Shown here: one piece after another, positions 27,883 to 35,714 of the stretch
Numbering within the stretch: the stretch's first letter is position 1
Layout of the letters: each line of letters starts with the position of its first letter
Source: Rhizobium favelukesii
Lineage (GTDB): Bacteria; Pseudomonadota; Alphaproteobacteria; Rhizobiales; Rhizobiaceae
Direction: 5' to 3'
Length of the DNA: 64,000 nt
NCBI RefSeq assembly: GCF_000577275.2
Contig: NZ_HG916852.1
Span: forward strand, 747,001-811,000
The notes under the pieces: generated by a model
Seen by the model: only the letters and a program-made list of their open reading frames with translations
Told to the model about the DNA's origin: nothing
Databases searched by the model: none
Made by a program: the position numbers and the translations under genes

Positions 27883-28773
27883 ATGACAAGCATTAACACC
27901 AACAATTCCGCAATGGCGGCACTCCAGACGCTGCGTAACGTCAACAAGGGCTTGAGTGACACGCAGAATGCCGTTTCGTCTGGCCTGCGCGTCGGCAAGG
28001 CTTCCGACAACGCCGCCTACTGGTCGATCGCAACGACGATGAAGTCCGACAACAAGGCGCTTTCGGCTGTGTCCGACGCCCTCGGCATGGGTGCTGCCAA
28101 GCTCGACACGGCCTACACCGCTGTCGACAGCGCAATCGACGTCGTCGGCGAAATCAAGGCAAAGCTGGTTGCAGCCAGCGAAGCCGGCGTCGACAAGACC
28201 AAGCTTCAGGACGAAATCACGCAGCTGCAGTCGCAGCTCTACAGCGTCGCTCAGTCCGCTTCGTTCAACGGCGAAAACTGGGTCAACAACGCCGGCGGCA
28301 CGGTCAGCGTCGTTTCGTCCTTCGTCCGCGGCACCGGCGGCGCAGTCTCCATCAAGACCACCGACTACACCCTCGGCGCCACCAACACGCTGTTCGACGG
28401 CTCCACGACAGGCGGCATCCTCGGTGCTAACGGTGCGAGCTCGGGCAGCTCCATCTACGGCTTCACGATCGGCTCGAGCACGACCCAGGGCGACATCGAC
28501 AACCTGCTGACGGACGTCGAGAGCGCTCTGAAGAACATGACGACCCTCGGTTCGCAGCTCGGTTCGCTCCAGACCCGCGTCGACATCCAGACCGACTTTG
28601 TCTCCTCGCTCAGCGACTCGATCGACTCCGGTATCGGCCGCCTCGTCGACGCCGACATGGAGGAAGAGTCCTCCAAGCTCAGCGCCCTGCAGACCCAGCA
28701 GCAGCTGGCGATCCAGTCGCTGTCGATCGCGAACTCTTCTTCGCAGAACATCCTCTCGCTGTTCCGCGGCTGA
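27883..28773 (+). CDS. flaA: Flagellin (first of four)
   Basis: Filament subunit of 296 residues. The conserved N-terminal D0/D1 region is TNNSAMAALQTLRNVNKGLS through NAAYWSIATTMKSDNKALSA, and the C-terminal D0 region is LQTQQQLAIQSLSIANSSSQ with LFRG at the end. The variable centre is short and rich in Gly, Ser and Thr, including candidate O-glycosylation stretches such as GASSGSSIYGF. It is about 94% identical to the next gene (18 differences in 296 by my reading). Letter names are by order in the cluster and may not match other species. Confidence 0.95.
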   Translation: MTSINTNNSAMAALQTLRNVNKGLSDTQNAVSSGLRVGKASDNAAYWSIATTMKSDNKALSAVSDALGMGAAKLDTAYTAVDSAIDVVGEIKAKLVAASEAGVDKTKLQDEITQLQSQLYSVAQSASFNGENWVNNAGGTVSVVSSFVRGTGGAVSIKTTDYTLGATNTLFDGSTTGGILGANGASSGSSIYGFTIGSSTTQGDIDNLLTDVESALKNMTTLGSQLGSLQTRVDIQTDFVSSLSDSIDSGIGRLVDADMEEESSKLSALQTQQQLAIQSLSIANSSSQNILSLFRG

Positions 28774-28800
28774 TAGCCGTCACCAGCCATCTGAGAAGCG

Positions 28801-28836
28801 ATTTACGGCCGGGTTTTCCCGGCCGTAAATGTTTTA
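28801..28836 (+). terminator. Rho-independent terminator of flaA
   Basis: ATTTACGGCCGGG (28801-28813), loop TTTT, CCCGGCCGTAAAT (28818-28830), then GTTTTAA. A perfect 13-bp stem ends the flaA transcript and makes flaA a single-gene unit. Confidence 0.92.
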
Positions 28837-28848
28837 ATCGCAAGTTAA
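28834..28848. promoter_or_regulatory. CtrA-type box upstream of flaB
   Basis: TTAA (28834-28837), 7 bases, TTAA (28845-28848): full match to the CtrA consensus spacing. It is 203 bases before the flaB start and abuts the flaA terminator, so part of the match may be the terminator's T-run. Confidence 0.35.
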
Positions 28849-28978
28849 TAAGGCGAGCTAACAGAAGGATATTTTTAACTATTTTTCTTTTTAGAGTTCA
28901 GGGTTTCTTAACCATGATGCTGTCTTATGTGCCTATCGAAACGGCGAGTTGATTGAGCACAGAAAAATCGGTCAACAG

Positions 28979-29050
28979 GCATGACGCTGACCGCCGTTCC
29001 CGGTAGTCCGGAATGTCCCTTCCTACACATTCTGCCAAAGGGGCAATTAA
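28979..29050 (+). promoter_or_regulatory. flaB structured leader with anti-Shine-Dalgarno segment
   Basis: GGCATGA (28979-28985), hairpin TTCCCGG (28997-29003) / CCGGAA (29008-29013), then TGTCCCTT (29014-29021), a spacer of 16, and AAGGGGCA (29038-29045) before ATG 29051. The last two segments can form 8 consecutive pairs (one G-U) that would hide the ribosome binding site. The block is shared with flaA and flaC. Confidence 0.55.
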
Positions 29051-29941
29051 ATGACCAGCATTCTGACCAACAACTCCGCAATGGCAGCTCTCCAGACGCT
29101 GCGTAACGTCAACAGCAATCTGTCGGATACGCAGAACGCCGTTTCGTCTGGTCTGCGCGTCGGCAAGGCTTCCGACAACGCTGCTTACTGGTCGATCGCC
29201 ACCACGATGAAGTCGGACAACAAGGCGCTTTCGGCCGTTTCCGACGCCCTCGGCATGGGCGCCGCCAAGCTCGACACGGCTTACACGGCCGTCGATAGCG
29301 CCATCGACATCGTCGGCGACATCAAGGCAAAGCTCGTTGCAGCCAGCGAAGCTGGCGTCGACAAGTCGAAGCTGCAGGACGAAATCACGCAGCTGCAGGC
29401 ACAGCTTTACAGCGTTGCTCAGTCCGCTTCGTTCAACGGCGAAAACTGGGTCAACAACGTCGGCGGCACTGTCAGCGTCGTTTCGTCCTTCGTCCGCGGC
29501 ACCGGCGGTGTGGTCTCCATTAAGACCACCGACTATTCGCTCGGCGCCACCAACACGCTGTTCGACGGCTCCACGACAGGCGGCATCCTCGGCGCTAACG
29601 GCGCCAGCTCGGGCAGCTCCATCTACGGCTTCACGATCGGCTCCAGCACGACCCAGGGCGACGTCGACAACCTACTGACGGACGTCGAAACCGCTCTGAC
29701 GAGCATGACGACCCTCGGCTCGCAGCTCGGCTCGCTCCAGCAGCGCGTCGACATCCAGAGCGACTTCGTCACTTCGCTCAGCGACTCGATCGACTCCGGT
29801 ATCGGCCGTCTCGTCGACGCCGACATGGAAGAAGAGTCCTCCAAGCTCAGCGCCCTGCAGACCCAGCAGCAGCTGGCGATCCAGTCGCTGTCGATCGCAA
29901 ACTCCTCGTCGCAGAACATCCTCTCGCTGTTCCGCAGCTAA
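29051..29941 (+). CDS. flaB: Flagellin (second of four)
   Basis: Filament subunit of 296 residues, nearly identical to the first flagellin. Differences are scattered, e.g. NSNLSD for NKGLSD, DIVGDIKA for DVVGEIKA, and LFRS for LFRG at the end. Both terminal D0/D1 regions are complete. A strong site AAGGGG precedes the ATG at 7-base spacing but may be masked by the leader. It is separated from flanking flagellins by strong terminators, so it is its own transcription unit. Confidence 0.95.
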   Translation: MTSILTNNSAMAALQTLRNVNSNLSDTQNAVSSGLRVGKASDNAAYWSIATTMKSDNKALSAVSDALGMGAAKLDTAYTAVDSAIDIVGDIKAKLVAASEAGVDKSKLQDEITQLQAQLYSVAQSASFNGENWVNNVGGTVSVVSSFVRGTGGVVSIKTTDYSLGATNTLFDGSTTGGILGANGASSGSSIYGFTIGSSTTQGDVDNLLTDVETALTSMTTLGSQLGSLQQRVDIQSDFVTSLSDSIDSGIGRLVDADMEEESSKLSALQTQQQLAIQSLSIANSSSQNILSLFRS

Positions 29942-29987
29942 TAGCAGGAGCGCCTCCGGGCGTCTCGAACAGAAAGATCGCCAATGG

Positions 29988-30016
29988 AAAGCCGCGCTTC
30001 CGAGCGCGGCTTTTTT
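29988..30016 (+). terminator. Rho-independent terminator of flaB
   Basis: AAAGCCGCGC (29988-29997), 6-base loop, GCGCGGC (30004-30010), T6 (30011-30016). Strong GC stem followed by a clean T-run. Confidence 0.92.
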
Positions 30017-30024
30017 AATGCCTG

Positions 30025-30040
30025 TTAACTCCGCGTTAAC
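30025..30040. promoter_or_regulatory. CtrA-type box upstream of the third flagellin
   Basis: TTAA-CTCCGCG-TTAAC (30025-30040), a full consensus match. A second pair of TTAA with 6-base spacing is at 30077-30090. The start codon is at 30183. Confidence 0.45.
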
Positions 30041-30103
30041 CAAATTCATGTCTTCTGCCGTCAACGAAACGGTATGTTAACCAAGCTTAAGAAGCGGTTA
30101 GCG

Positions 30104-30182
30104 GGCATGATGCTGATTGCCGTTCCCGGTGGTGGACCGGAATGTCCCTTTTCAAGATTTGCCATCAAGGGGCGATAATTTC
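30104..30182 (+). promoter_or_regulatory. Third flagellin structured leader with anti-Shine-Dalgarno segment
   Basis: GGCATGA (30104-30110), hairpin TTCCCGG (30123-30129) / CCGGAA (30137-30142) with a 7-base loop (4 in flaB), TGTCCCTT (30143-30150), spacer of 16 and AAGGGGCG (30167-30174) before ATG 30183. The spacer has the same length as in flaB but a different sequence. Confidence 0.55.
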
Positions 30183-31091
30183 ATGACCAGCATTTTGACG
30201 AACGTCGCGGCAATGTCCGCCCTCCAGACCCTCCGCAGCATCAATGGCAATCTGGAAGACACCCAGAACCGTGTCTCGTCCGGTTACCGTGTTGCCGAAG
30301 CCAAGGACAATGCTGCCTATTGGTCGATTGCGACGACCATGCGTTCGGACAACAAGGCTCTTTCGGCTGTCTCCGACGCGCTCGGTCTGGGTGCGGCAAA
30401 GGTCGATACCGCCTATTCGGCCATGGACAGCGCCATCGATATCGTCAGCGAGATCAAGGCAAAGATCGTGGCCGCGACGGAAAAAGGCGTGGACAAGACC
30501 AAGATTCAGGACGAAATTGGACAGCTTCAGCAGCAGTTGTTGAGCGTAGCTCAGTCCGCTTCCTTTTCCGGCGAGAACTGGGTGGCAGGCAATTCCACTA
30601 AAAGCGTCGTCTCCTCGTTCGTGCGCGATGCGAACGGCCAGGTTTCCGTTCAGACGACACAGTATGTGCTTGATGACTCCACGAGCGGCAACGTTCTGTT
30701 CGGTATGACGACCACGGGAGCGATCGATACATCGACGGGTATCATAGGGACGTCGAGCGGCAGCGTCGGCTCGATCTACAGCATGGACATCACCAGCTTC
30801 AGCTCCAGCGACATCGACCTTGCGCTGACGACCGTCGAATCAGGCCTCAGTGCCCTGACAAAGGCGGCCTCGCAGCTCGGCTCGATCTCAACCCGCATCG
30901 ACCTGCAGGAAAGCTTCGTTTCCAACCTCAGCGATTCGATCGACTCGGGTGTCGGGCGCCTTGTTGACGCTGACATGGAAGAGGAATCGAGCAAACTAAC
31001 GGCCTTGCAGACGCAACAACAGCTGGCAATCCAATCGCTGTCGATCGCGAATTCCAGCGCGCAGAACGTTCTCACGCTCTTCAAGAACTAA
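30183..31091 (+). CDS. flaC: Flagellin (third of four)
   Basis: Filament subunit of 302 residues. ATG 30183 gives MTSILTNVAAMSALQTLRSI; the frame is open 22 codons further upstream, but that runs through the leader. D0/D1 ends are conserved (NAAYWSIATTMRSDNKALSA; LQTQQQLAIQSLSIANSSAQ), while the centre differs from the first two (SVQTTQYVLDDSTSGNVLFG, rich in Ser/Thr). The C-terminus is LTLFKN. It probably makes a minor or differently placed filament component. The letter is by order only. Confidence 0.94.
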   Translation: MTSILTNVAAMSALQTLRSINGNLEDTQNRVSSGYRVAEAKDNAAYWSIATTMRSDNKALSAVSDALGLGAAKVDTAYSAMDSAIDIVSEIKAKIVAATEKGVDKTKIQDEIGQLQQQLLSVAQSASFSGENWVAGNSTKSVVSSFVRDANGQVSVQTTQYVLDDSTSGNVLFGMTTTGAIDTSTGIIGTSSGSVGSIYSMDITSFSSSDIDLALTTVESGLSALTKAASQLGSISTRIDLQESFVSNLSDSIDSGVGRLVDADMEEESSKLTALQTQQQLAIQSLSIANSSAQNVLTLFKN

Positions 31092-31119
31092 GCCGCCCAG
31101 CAGCATCCGAAGGAGATGG

Positions 31120-31156
31120 AAAGCCGTGTCTTTGACGCGGCTTTCTCTTTGTTTTT
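31120..31156 (+). terminator. Rho-independent terminator of the third flagellin gene
   Basis: AAAGCCGTGTC (31120-31130), loop TTT, GACGCGGCTTT (31134-31144), with one G-U pair, then CTCTTTGTTTTT. Confidence 0.88.
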
Positions 31157-31228
31157 GAAGCGATAATCAAGATTGCGCGAGGCTTGCGACACTGAAGCCA
31201 TGGCACTTGCGCCCGTCGAAGGCCTTGG

Positions 31229-31357
31229 TTAACTTCCCTTAACAGTTGATTTGTTTTTAGCGACAAACCGGGCCTGGGGGACCAGCCGGGGGCATGACGC
31301 CAGGTCAGTCGCTGCCGGTTGCCGGCCTGTCCCGTTTCCCTACTCAGAGCCAGAAAA
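31229..31357 (+). promoter_or_regulatory. Fourth flagellin upstream region and diverged leader
   Basis: TTAA-N6-TTAAC at 31229-31243 is a CtrA-like pair with one base less than consensus. GGCATGA is at 31291-31297, a perfect hairpin GCCGG (31314-31318) / CCGGC (31322-31326) with loop TTG follows, and then TGTCCC (31328-31333). Unlike the other three leaders, the region before ATG 31358 has no GGGG site complementary to TGTCCC and only a weak ribosome binding site. Confidence 0.4.
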
Positions 31358-32323
31358 ATGACATACAAAATTACCAGCTCGGCACAGGTAAACGCCCTCG
31401 CGGCGCTGCGCATCATCAACAAGGACGTCGCAACGGTTCAACAGCAGGTTTCGTCAGGCTATCGTGTCGAAACGGCTGCCGACGATGCGACCTACTGGTC
31501 CTATGCAAGTGTCATGCGCTCGGACAGCAGCTCTTTGCAAAACATTCACGACGCGCTTGGCGTCGGCGCATCGAAGGTCGATACCGCCTATACGTCGATG
31601 GAAAGCCTGATCGACCAACTCGGCGAGATCCGCAAGACCCTCGTGACGGCGCAGGAAGCCGGGGTCGACAAGACGAAGCTCAACACCACGCTCACCGAGC
31701 TGAAGGGGCAACTGCAGACGACCGTCCAGGCGACGAACTTTGCCGGCGAGAATTGGCTGCTTAACCGCGACACGACGCTTCCGACATCGCGCTCCGTGAT
31801 CGGCGGTTTCGCGCGCGGTACGAACGGCGAATACCAAGCGCAAACAATTGATTTCCCGGCCGACCAGACCGTCATGATCGACACGACGGACGCCAATCGC
31901 GGACTTCTCACCAAGACCGTCGACGCGAATGCGCTTAATGCGGACGGCACCTCGACGGCACGCGACTACTATCTGCTCAACGCCGGATCGACTTCGCCCG
32001 CCAGCGGGACGGAGATAAAGCTCGACAGCAACACGACCCCCGCGCAGTTGAAGGACATGCTGGCAGTGGTCGATTCCGTATTGTCGCAGCTGACGACGAC
32101 GGCGGCCGGCCTCGGCACGATGAGCGCGCGCATCAGCGATCGCGTTGCCTACACCGCGGATATGTCTGACTTGATCGACAAGGGTGTCGGCGCGCTCGTT
32201 GACACCGACATGGACGAAGCGTCGACCCTCCAGAAGGCGTTGCAGACGCAACAGCAGATGGGTGTTCAGGCGATCTCTATCCTGAACACGGCTGCCAGCA
32301 AAGTGCTGATCCTGCTGCAATAG
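31358..32323 (+). CDS. flaD: Flagellin (fourth of four, divergent)
   Basis: Flagellin of 321 residues, the most divergent of the set. It starts MTYKITSSAQVNALAALRII, keeps QQQVSSGYRVETAADDATYW and ends LQTQQQMGVQAISILNTAAS-KVLILLQ. The variable centre (about 130-230) is unrelated to that of the other three. ATG 31358 is chosen because upstream codons have no flagellin similarity. It is probably a minor filament component. No strong terminator follows; the next gene begins 91 bases on. Confidence 0.93.
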   Translation: MTYKITSSAQVNALAALRIINKDVATVQQQVSSGYRVETAADDATYWSYASVMRSDSSSLQNIHDALGVGASKVDTAYTSMESLIDQLGEIRKTLVTAQEAGVDKTKLNTTLTELKGQLQTTVQATNFAGENWLLNRDTTLPTSRSVIGGFARGTNGEYQAQTIDFPADQTVMIDTTDANRGLLTKTVDANALNADGTSTARDYYLLNAGSTSPASGTEIKLDSNTTPAQLKDMLAVVDSVLSQLTTTAAGLGTMSARISDRVAYTADMSDLIDKGVGALVDTDMDEASTLQKALQTQQQMGVQAISILNTAASKVLILLQ

Positions 32324-32414
32324 TGGCCGGGCCGTTGGGCTTTCTCGGCTTTGCCCTTCATCCTCGCGCAAGTTTGACACCATAGTTTCGGTACAAAGGC
32401 GCAGTGCGGAAACC

Positions 32415-33122
32415 GTGCCTGATGAGTTGTCAGTTCATGATGGGGCGCGAGATGTCGCAGTCTTCTGCAGCGAGAGGGTGGATTCGGTGAGCGCGCTGCT
32501 TTCTCGGTACCTCAAGGATTTTGGTGAGCCGGCCGTGGTTGCTCCCGTCGCGGAAGCCGACGATCTTGCGAATGATTTCGGCGGCTTTGCGGACATCGCA
32601 TCCGAACCGGCCCTGGATCTGGAAGCCGAGCGCCACAGCGCTCATGCCCGAGGCTATGCCGAGGCAACCGCTGCACTGACCGAGAAGTATAATTTGGAAA
32701 CGCAAACGGTCGCGCTCGTTCATCAGCGCGAAGTGGAAGAGCTCCGCGACCGATACGAGGTTGAGGCCGCAGAGCTAATTGCCTCCCGGCTTGACGTGAT
32801 GGCGGGTGAGATTGCCGAGCTTGTCAGCGCGACGGTCGCAAAGGCGCTGGCGCCTGTTATGACCGATGTTCTGTCGCAGAACGCTGCCGTCGATCTTGCC
32901 GGCATCCTTCGCGAGGCGGTCCTGGAGGGAGATGTCGGTACCGTGACGGTCAAAGGGCCGGCACGCCTTTTCGATGTGCTGAAGAACACACTTGGCGAAA
33001 AGGCTGGTCTTCTGCGCCATCATGAAACGGGCGATGTCGACCTGACCGTCGAATTTGGCGACGCTGTCCTGGTCACGCGGATGTCGGCCTGGGCGACGAG
33101 CTTGAAGAAAGTTCTGGAATGA
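32415..33122 (+). CDS. FliH-like flagellar export protein (candidate)
   Basis: Protein of 235 residues with a GTG start, overlapping motB by 4 bases. A variable N-terminus leads to a central coiled coil (EKYNLETQTVALVHQREVEE, then RYEVEAAELIASRLDVMAGE). The C-terminal domain (VTVKGPARLFDVLKNTLGE and DVDLTVEFGDAVLVTRMSAW) has the layout of FliH/SctL proteins, which regulate the FliI ATPase. No other FliH candidate is visible in the cluster. Assignment is by architecture and context, not clear identity, so the symbol is withheld. Confidence 0.6.
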   Translation: MPDELSVHDGARDVAVFCSERVDSVSALLSRYLKDFGEPAVVAPVAEADDLANDFGGFADIASEPALDLEAERHSAHARGYAEATAALTEKYNLETQTVALVHQREVEELRDRYEVEAAELIASRLDVMAGEIAELVSATVAKALAPVMTDVLSQNAAVDLAGILREAVLEGDVGTVTVKGPARLFDVLKNTLGEKAGLLRHHETGDVDLTVEFGDAVLVTRMSAWATSLKKVLE

Positions 33123-34402
33123 GTGAGAGCGAAAACCACCATCACGGCAAGAACGAGATCATCATCGTCAAGCGACATGGCGGCGGGGATCACGACGGGG
33201 CTCATGGTGGCGCCTGGAAGATCGCCTATGCCGACTTCATGACGGCCATGATGGCGTTCTTTCTCGTCATGTGGTTGGTCAACGCTGCGAACGAGGAAAC
33301 CAAGGCCTCGGTTGCGACCTATTTCAATCCGATCAAGCTCGCCGACGAGAAGCCCACGGAAAAAGGCTTGAAGAAGCCCGTCGATCAGGCGGATGGCGAC
33401 CAGAAACAGGACAAGTCGAAGGAAAAAGAGGACGAGCCCACCAAGGGCGCATCGGCCGCAAACGGCGATGACCAGACCTCGACATCCGGCGACCAGGCCG
33501 ACTTCTTCGAGAATCCTTATTCGGTCCTGGCGGAGATTGCGCAGGAAGTCGGCCAGCAGGCAAACATCAGCGCCAAGGGCGAGGGCGGCGCCAGCGATTC
33601 CGGTCCGGCAACCGGCGCTGACGGCGGTCAGGCCTATCGCGACCCCTTCGATCCGGATTTCTGGACGAAGCAGGTCGAAGTGACGCACGCCGACAAGACA
33701 CAGCCGGCATCGAGCGCCGCGCCCGCCGGTGGTGCGGCAGACGCGACCGAAGTTGCCAAGGCGCAATCCGAGAACGCGGCGGATCTGACAAAGGCCGAGG
33801 ACGCCGGCAAGGGTCATGACGAGCAGGCCCGGGAAACGGCAGAGAGCAAACCGCAACACGATGCAGCACCCGTGGAAACGGCTGCCAGAAATGCCGAGGG
33901 CAAGGAAAAGCCGAAGACCGAGGCGCAAAAGGCCGCCGAGCAGAAACGGGCCGAGGACCTGCAAAAGGAAATCGCCCAGCAGATCCGCGGCGTTGCCGGC
34001 AAGCTCGCCGAAGGTCTCACGGTGACACCGACAGAAGGCGGCCTTTTGGTCAGCATTTCCGACCAGGGCGATGATTCCATGTTCAACATCGGATCGGCCG
34101 TTCCGCGCAAGGAAATGGTGCTGGCGATGGAAAAGATCGGTGAGATCCTGAAGGGCAAACCAGGCGCCGTTGTCATTCGCGGCCACACGGACGGCCGTCA
34201 GTATAAGGGCGAGAACGAGAACTGGCGCTTGTCGATGGATCGCGCCCAGGCTGCCTACTACATGATCGTTCGCGGCGGGCTCGACGAAAAGCGGGTCTCG
34301 CAAGTCTCGGGCTTTGCTGACCGCAAATTGAAGGATCAGGCGGATCCCTTCAACGCGACCAACAGGCGTATCGAAATATTGCTGCAGACGGATCAGGGAT
34401 AA
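33119..34402 (+). CDS. motB: MotB, flagellar motor stator protein
   Basis: MotB anchors the stator to peptidoglycan and provides the proton-binding Asp. The protein has 427 residues. After a His-rich N-terminus comes the membrane segment with Asp39 (WKIAYADFMTAMMAFFLVMW). A long charged Ala/Lys/Glu linker (about 65-290) is far longer than in enteric MotB. The C-terminal OmpA-like domain (about 312-425) has VVIRGHTDGRQYKGENENWR. It is separated from motA, as is usual in rhizobia, and joined to motC and fliK. Confidence 0.95.
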   Translation: MSESENHHHGKNEIIIVKRHGGGDHDGAHGGAWKIAYADFMTAMMAFFLVMWLVNAANEETKASVATYFNPIKLADEKPTEKGLKKPVDQADGDQKQDKSKEKEDEPTKGASAANGDDQTSTSGDQADFFENPYSVLAEIAQEVGQQANISAKGEGGASDSGPATGADGGQAYRDPFDPDFWTKQVEVTHADKTQPASSAAPAGGAADATEVAKAQSENAADLTKAEDAGKGHDEQARETAESKPQHDAAPVETAARNAEGKEKPKTEAQKAAEQKRAEDLQKEIAQQIRGVAGKLAEGLTVTPTEGGLLVSISDQGDDSMFNIGSAVPRKEMVLAMEKIGEILKGKPGAVVIRGHTDGRQYKGENENWRLSMDRAQAAYYMIVRGGLDEKRVSQVSGFADRKLKDQADPFNATNRRIEILLQTDQG

Positions 34403-34405
34403 TCC

Positions 34406-35713
34406 ATGATCCGTCTCCATCAACGTCTTCTGCTTCTGCTTCTCGGCCTCGCGGGGAGCCCTGCTGCCGTCGCCTATGCGGAAGATCAGGAGGACATTGC
34501 ACCCTACAAAATGCTGCGGTCGCTGCAGTTCGTGCAGGATTCCGTCGTGCTTGGCGATCATTCTGCCGCCGAGATGCAGCGCTTCATGCTTGGCACGATC
34601 GATCAGCGCCTGCGCACCATCGATCCGTCGGTTTTCGATGATGACCGCAACGTCGATGCGGCGCTGATCTACGCGATGAGCGGCGGCAATCCGGAGACCC
34701 TCGAATACCTCGTCGCCCGCGATGTAAACGGTCACTTCGACAATCGCATCAGCGATGTGTTGCGAAAATATTTGAGCGGCAAGGGATTGCTTGTCGCCAA
34801 GAGCCTTGTCGAGACTGCGAACGAATACAAGGATAAGAAAATCGGCCCCTATCTTGCGCTGGTCGGCGGCAATGTCACTCTCGCCAAGAGCCCAATGGAG
34901 GCGCTGAAACTGTATGACCAGGCGCGTCTCAATGCGCCGGGCACGATCGTCGAGGAGGCGGCGCTGCGACGCTCCGTGTCGATCTGCGTCGAAGCCGGGA
35001 TGGTGGACAAGGGGCTCGATTATTCGCAGCGCTATATGCGCCGCTTCCTGCATTCGCCTTATGCGAGCCAGTTCGCGGATCTTTTCGTCAAGCTGCTGGT
35101 CAATCATGACCACGAGGTGGAGCCGGACGACGTTGTTGGCATTCTCTCCTTCATGGATGAGGCCAGGCAGCGGGAAGTCTATCTCCGCATCGCTCGCGCA
35201 GCCGCGATCGCCGGCAAGGGTGATCTCGCACGGATGGCAGCAGCGCGCGCCCAGACGCTTGCGGGCGATTCCGACAACGCCTTTGGAGCGCTGGCCGATT
35301 TCTACGGCGGTATGGCGGCGATCCCGACCGACAAGATCGATACGGCCGCGAAGAACATCGCATCGATCCCCGACGAGGAGCTGTCGCCGCGCGACCAGGC
35401 TCTTAGGGCGGCGGCAAAAGCCATTGCAGAACAAGTGCTTCGTCCGCCGGACCCGGCAAGCCTGACGCAAGCGACCACCCCTAAATCGTATAGCCAAGAA
35501 ATTACTTCTGAACAGGCAGCAGCCTCACCAGAGGCCGAGCAGGGGGAAATACCCAACCTGGCTCAAGGTCCTGTTGTGGGAGAAGCGGCAGGGACGCCGC
35601 CATCCAATGTTGGGGGACAGCAGGACGCCGACCCGTCATTCAGCGCATTCGTGACGTCAAGCCGATCGCAGCTGGATGAGATCGACGGCCTCTTGAACAA
35701 AGAAAGCAATTGA
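34406..35713 (+). CDS. motC: MotC, periplasmic flagellar motor protein
   Basis: MotC is a rhizobial periplasmic protein needed for motor rotation that interacts with the periplasmic part of MotB. This protein has 435 residues, with a signal peptide (LLLLLLGLAGSPAAVAYA, cleavage near residue 25), mostly helical TPR-like repeats (about 40-360) and a Pro/Ala/Gln-rich tail. It starts 3 bases after motB and ends 1 base before fliK, so it is in the motB-motC-fliK operon. MotE at 20563 is its chaperone partner. Confidence 0.92.
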   Translation: MIRLHQRLLLLLLGLAGSPAAVAYAEDQEDIAPYKMLRSLQFVQDSVVLGDHSAAEMQRFMLGTIDQRLRTIDPSVFDDDRNVDAALIYAMSGGNPETLEYLVARDVNGHFDNRISDVLRKYLSGKGLLVAKSLVETANEYKDKKIGPYLALVGGNVTLAKSPMEALKLYDQARLNAPGTIVEEAALRRSVSICVEAGMVDKGLDYSQRYMRRFLHSPYASQFADLFVKLLVNHDHEVEPDDVVGILSFMDEARQREVYLRIARAAAIAGKGDLARMAAARAQTLAGDSDNAFGALADFYGGMAAIPTDKIDTAAKNIASIPDEELSPRDQALRAAAKAIAEQVLRPPDPASLTQATTPKSYSQEITSEQAAASPEAEQGEIPNLAQGPVVGEAAGTPPSNVGGQQDADPSFSAFVTSSRSQLDEIDGLLNKESN

Positions 35714-35714
35714 G

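Noticed and set aside
27883..32323. Phase-variable inversion of the flagellin genes
   Set aside because: All four genes point the same way and I see no inverted repeats flanking a promoter and no invertase gene in the window.
33020..35497. Open frame of about 825 codons on the minus strand opposite motB and motC
   Set aside because: Antisense shadow of two well-supported genes. The translation has no recognisable domain and reflects third-position GC bias.
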